DNA of 43,176 nucleotides from positions 1 to 43,176 of the forward strand of contig NZ_NPJI01000008.1 of NCBI RefSeq assembly GCF_002251435.1, in the 5' to 3' direction. This document shows, piece by piece, positions 40,599 through 43,176 of the stretch. Under the pieces are notes generated by a model that did not search any database, was not told where the DNA came from, and worked only from the letters and a program-made list of their open reading frames with translations. Both the position numbers and the translations under genes were made by a program. Within the stretch, counting starts at the first letter, position 1; each line of letters begins with the position of its first letter. This stretch comes from Prevotella sp. P2-180 (GTDB taxonomy: Bacteria; Bacteroidota; Bacteroidia; Bacteroidales; Bacteroidaceae).

Positions 40599-43176
40599 AT
40601 GAACTTGAATAGAATTATTAGTATTCTTTACCTCCTCCTATTCTTCACTGGGGAGGTTGAGTTGTATGCTTGGACTTATCCCACCTCTAAGCCGTCATAC
40701 CCTTTTACCAGCGGCGACGGCTCATACTCCAATCCATACGAGATAAGGAACGCCCAGGACCTTGCCAACCTTGCCTATATGGTACGCGAGGGAGGGGAGG
40801 ACTACTCGGGCAAGCACTTCGTGATGACCAATGACATCACCCTCAACGAAAACCTGGTCAATGCCGACTGTACAGACCGCAACACAGGCAACTTCCAGGT
40901 ATGGACTCCCATAGGCAATAATGGGAGAGATAATATATTCAAGGGCAACTTCAACGGCAATAGCCATACCATCTCCGGACTATTTATCGAAGACAATGAC
41001 TATTACAATGGTCTGTTCGGCGTGGTTGTCAAGGGCACAATACGCAACCTCACCATTGCCGACAGCTATATGCGCGCATCCAACTCCTACAGTTCCAACT
41101 TTTATGGCTTTATTGCCGGCCAGACATCCAATGCCACCCTCCTGAACTGTCACGTCAAGAACTCGTGCGTCACGAACACCGGCAACGACTCATGGAATAA
41201 AGTAGCTATTGGCGGCCTGGTAGGCAGCAGCATGAATTATGGTGTTTTCCGCAAATGTTCGTTCAACGGCAACTTCGTCCTACATTCCTTCCACATAAAA
41301 TCCTTAGTCAATGCAGGCGGAATATTAGGAAATGGAAGCATAACCAATCTCTATTCCTGCTCTACCAAAGGTAAGTTCAAGGTTACAGGCTCTCCCGCCA
41401 TCGGCGTCTATGGTATAGGATCAGATATAGGGGATGCATACGGCTGTGTGGCTGGCATGGACTTCGACATACAGACACACGGCGAATACTATATCGGAGA
41501 GACTAAGTATCATTCACTTGACGTGGCCAGCTTTGCTTATACATCAGGACGATGTACACTGTGCACCACATACGGAACCATCAAGGTAGGTGAGCCTGAC
41601 AACCCGGTACGTGTGCAACCCTTGGATAGTCGATGTCGTGAGTGGTATAGCATACGTATAGGAACCTTCAGCTCTGTAGGAAAATTAGTTAAAGCATACA
41701 TGAAAGACCAGTGTGCTGCATATACCAATGTGGAACTGTATCTTCATGACGACAGCAAAGGCAATGCCTTCATCACCTCTTTTGGACTGGCGATAAGTAA
41801 TACTGAGTATCAGGGATTAAAGCTGAAAAACTGTATTGTGGCAGGCAACCACATCATTAAGAGCAATACCGCTATAGGTTACAACCCAGTAGTCCTTGAC
41901 TATAATAATGGGGATTCACAGCAAGATGTTGACGACGCCTGGGAATGGGCAAAAGGAGTAAAATACTGTACCTACGTAAACGGTGTGAAGGACGAGGGCT
42001 TCTATTTCAAAAACGAAAATATAAAATTCAAGTCAATCACCCCCGAAGAGCTGAAAGGAGATGAGCTTCTCGCCGGGCTGAACGCTCTGAGCGATGGCGG
42101 CAACCAGTGGGGCAGGATAACCACTGAGGGCGACCTTAAAGACTACCCCATGCCCGTCATCTGCGGCGGCAGCCCATTTTATAACGGAGATGGAAGTGAG
42201 GGAAATCCGTACGTAATAAATACGGAGAGTGAACTCAACAAACTGAAGGAAGCTGTCAATAATGGCACAGATTTTAGCGGTAAGTATATACAGTTAGGCT
42301 CCGACATCCGTATAACTGGCACTCTAAACGAGTGCATCGGTAGTGATGAAAAGCCTTTCAATGGTCATTTAGACGGCAACGGTCACGCCATCATAGGCCT
42401 GCGCAAGAGCCTCTTCGGATATATGTACGGCACGGTGAAGAACCTTGCCCTCGTTGACTGCAACATTTGGGACGGCAATTATGCCACGGCACTCGCAAGT
42501 AGGGTTGGAGACGAGAGCAATAAGGCAGAGGTCAGCAACTGCTATATTTCGGGCACGATATCCTTCAATACGCCTTGGGACCAGTTGGGCTATGCGTCAA
42601 CCTTCGCCTTCCAACTTGCCAATGGCTCTTCCATCCACGACTGCTATTTCAAGGGAAGGTTTGTCGTCAAGCAACAAACGTTCAGTACTTACAATGTGGC
42701 GGGAATTGCCTTCTATAACAACAATAGCACAGTAAACACATCGGCAGAATCCCCTGAGGGCATATTCAATTGCTATGCCTCGTTTGATGTCAAAGTGGAG
42801 GCAAGCGTGATGGGATCCCGAAATACATACGGAATCACCAATGGCCTTAATAACGAATCAAATGGCAACTATTTTGTATGTTCCGACTACAGAGTGAGTG
42901 ACAACAATAACGGTGGCAAAAAGTTGGATTCAGAGTCGGAATTGAACAGTAAGTTCAATGGCAAGACAGGCTGGCTGCAAGGTGTCTATCGTCCATTGCT
43001 TGTTTCCGCCAAGCACTATAAGGCGAAGTCGCCGGAAGGAGCGGATGCCTATTTCGACGCCATCCCCGAAGCAAACCCGAAGAAGAACTATTTCTACAAC
43101 ATCAGCATTGATGATCCTTATTCCGACGTGTCGCTGTGGCAGCTGCCAAACATGGCGGTATATGTGCCGAACGATA
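40599..43176 (+). CDS. Large secreted GLUG/beta-helix protein (3' end outside window)
   Basis: The frame is open from ATG 40599 to the right edge, 859 codons so far. It starts with a signal peptide (MNLNRIISILYLLLFFTGEV), then the phrase SGDGSYSNPYEIRNAQDLA typical of GLUG-repeat surface proteins. Repeated units follow: GNSHTISGLFIED, YYNGLFGVVVKGTIRNLTI, and AIGGLVGSS; a second round begins near residue 527 with NGDGSEGNPYVINTESELNK and GNGHAIIGLRKSLFGYMYGT. These units build right-handed beta-helices in bacterial surface proteins. Function and C-terminus (expected to carry a sorting tail) cannot be seen. It is a member of the same secreted-protein class as the remnant at 40321. Confidence 0.8.
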   Translation, partial: MNLNRIISILYLLLFFTGEVELYAWTYPTSKPSYPFTSGDGSYSNPYEIRNAQDLANLAYMVREGGEDYSGKHFVMTNDITLNENLVNADCTDRNTGNFQVWTPIGNNGRDNIFKGNFNGNSHTISGLFIEDNDYYNGLFGVVVKGTIRNLTIADSYMRASNSYSSNFYGFIAGQTSNATLLNCHVKNSCVTNTGNDSWNKVAIGGLVGSSMNYGVFRKCSFNGNFVLHSFHIKSLVNAGGILGNGSITNLYSCSTKGKFKVTGSPAIGVYGIGSDIGDAYGCVAGMDFDIQTHGEYYIGETKYHSLDVASFAYTSGRCTLCTTYGTIKVGEPDNPVRVQPLDSRCREWYSIRIGTFSSVGKLVKAYMKDQCAAYTNVELYLHDDSKGNAFITSFGLAISNTEYQGLKLKNCIVAGNHIIKSNTAIGYNPVVLDYNNGDSQQDVDDAWEWAKGVKYCTYVNGVKDEGFYFKNENIKFKSITPEELKGDELLAGLNALSDGGNQWGRITTEGDLKDYPMPVICGGSPFYNGDGSEGNPYVINTESELNKLKEAVNNGTDFSGKYIQLGSDIRITGTLNECIGSDEKPFNGHLDGNGHAIIGLRKSLFGYMYGTVKNLALVDCNIWDGNYATALASRVGDESNKAEVSNCYISGTISFNTPWDQLGYASTFAFQLANGSSIHDCYFKGRFVVKQQTFSTYNVAGIAFYNNNSTVNTSAESPEGIFNCYASFDVKVEASVMGSRNTYGITNGLNNESNGNYFVCSDYRVSDNNNGGKKLDSESELNSKFNGKTGWLQGVYRPLLVSAKHYKAKSPEGADAYFDAIPEANPKKNYFYNISIDDPYSDVSLWQLPNMAVYVPND

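Overview
The window comes from a member of the Bacteroidales, most likely Prevotella or a close relative. Many genes have the Bacteroidetes -7 promoter box TAnnTTTGC and no Shine-Dalgarno sequence. The protein families also fit: an Oar-type TonB receptor, a BACON/OB-fold lipoprotein, the 'LGGQR...KGI...' C-terminal tail, Rpn nucleases, and the VirE/HU/smalltalk/amidase cassette. Taxonomy is inferred from these families only; no rRNA or tRNA gene was seen.

Region 1 (1-7.6 kb) is accessory DNA. It holds the end of an Rpn-type nuclease gene, GGGACAGG repeats, a 17-bp hairpin, an orphan type I-C-like CRISPR repeat without cas genes, and a small gene broken by a stop. Next comes a cassette: VirE-type primase/ATPase, DUF4248-like protein, HU-like protein, 36-aa smalltalk protein, and T7-lysozyme-like amidase. 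It has an iteron-like repeat array and an AT-rich inverted repeat. A beheaded IS1380 transposase and a DUF4143 AAA ATPase follow.

Region 2 (7.6-16.6 kb) is the most interesting part. A strong promoter precedes about 440 nt that can fold into many nested hairpins, including a three-way junction with a GNRA-type loop. Then come a stand-alone LytTR DNA-binding protein and a pair of 9-bp direct repeats 12 bp apart, which is the classic LytTR operator geometry, just upstream of a promoter. That promoter drives a 1,984-aa secreted coiled-coil protein ending in dockerin, cohesin-like and sorting modules. Two more secreted genes follow: two cohesin-like modules plus a dockerin, and one cohesin-like module plus a sorting tail. 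Together they look like a regulated surface fibre or scaffold with its own regulator.

Region 3 (16.7-27.1 kb) is mostly chromosomal: rubrerythrin, a 57-aa double-glycine leader peptide that is easily missed, ProX-type tRNA deacylase, class II fructose-bisphosphate aldolase, and a three-gene minus-strand operon (CE2 acetyl esterase, tandem receiver + PEP-synthase-type ATP-grasp protein, GH43 glycosidase). An alkyltransferase and a YqhD-type alcohol dehydrogenase follow.

Region 4 (27.2-30.2 kb) is a second accessory patch. It has a full-length Rpn nuclease, the same GGGACAGG and CTTACATAAAGTAA repeats as region 1, and an AAA/DUF234-type ATPase behind a 16-bp perfect palindrome.

Region 5 (30.3-43.2 kb) holds a DAACS symporter with a coupled unknown gene, the obg-pgeF-M23 cluster, an Oar-type TonB receptor with its BACON/OB lipoprotein partner, an orphan C-terminal sorting-tail remnant, and a large GLUG-type beta-helix secreted protein that runs off the right edge.
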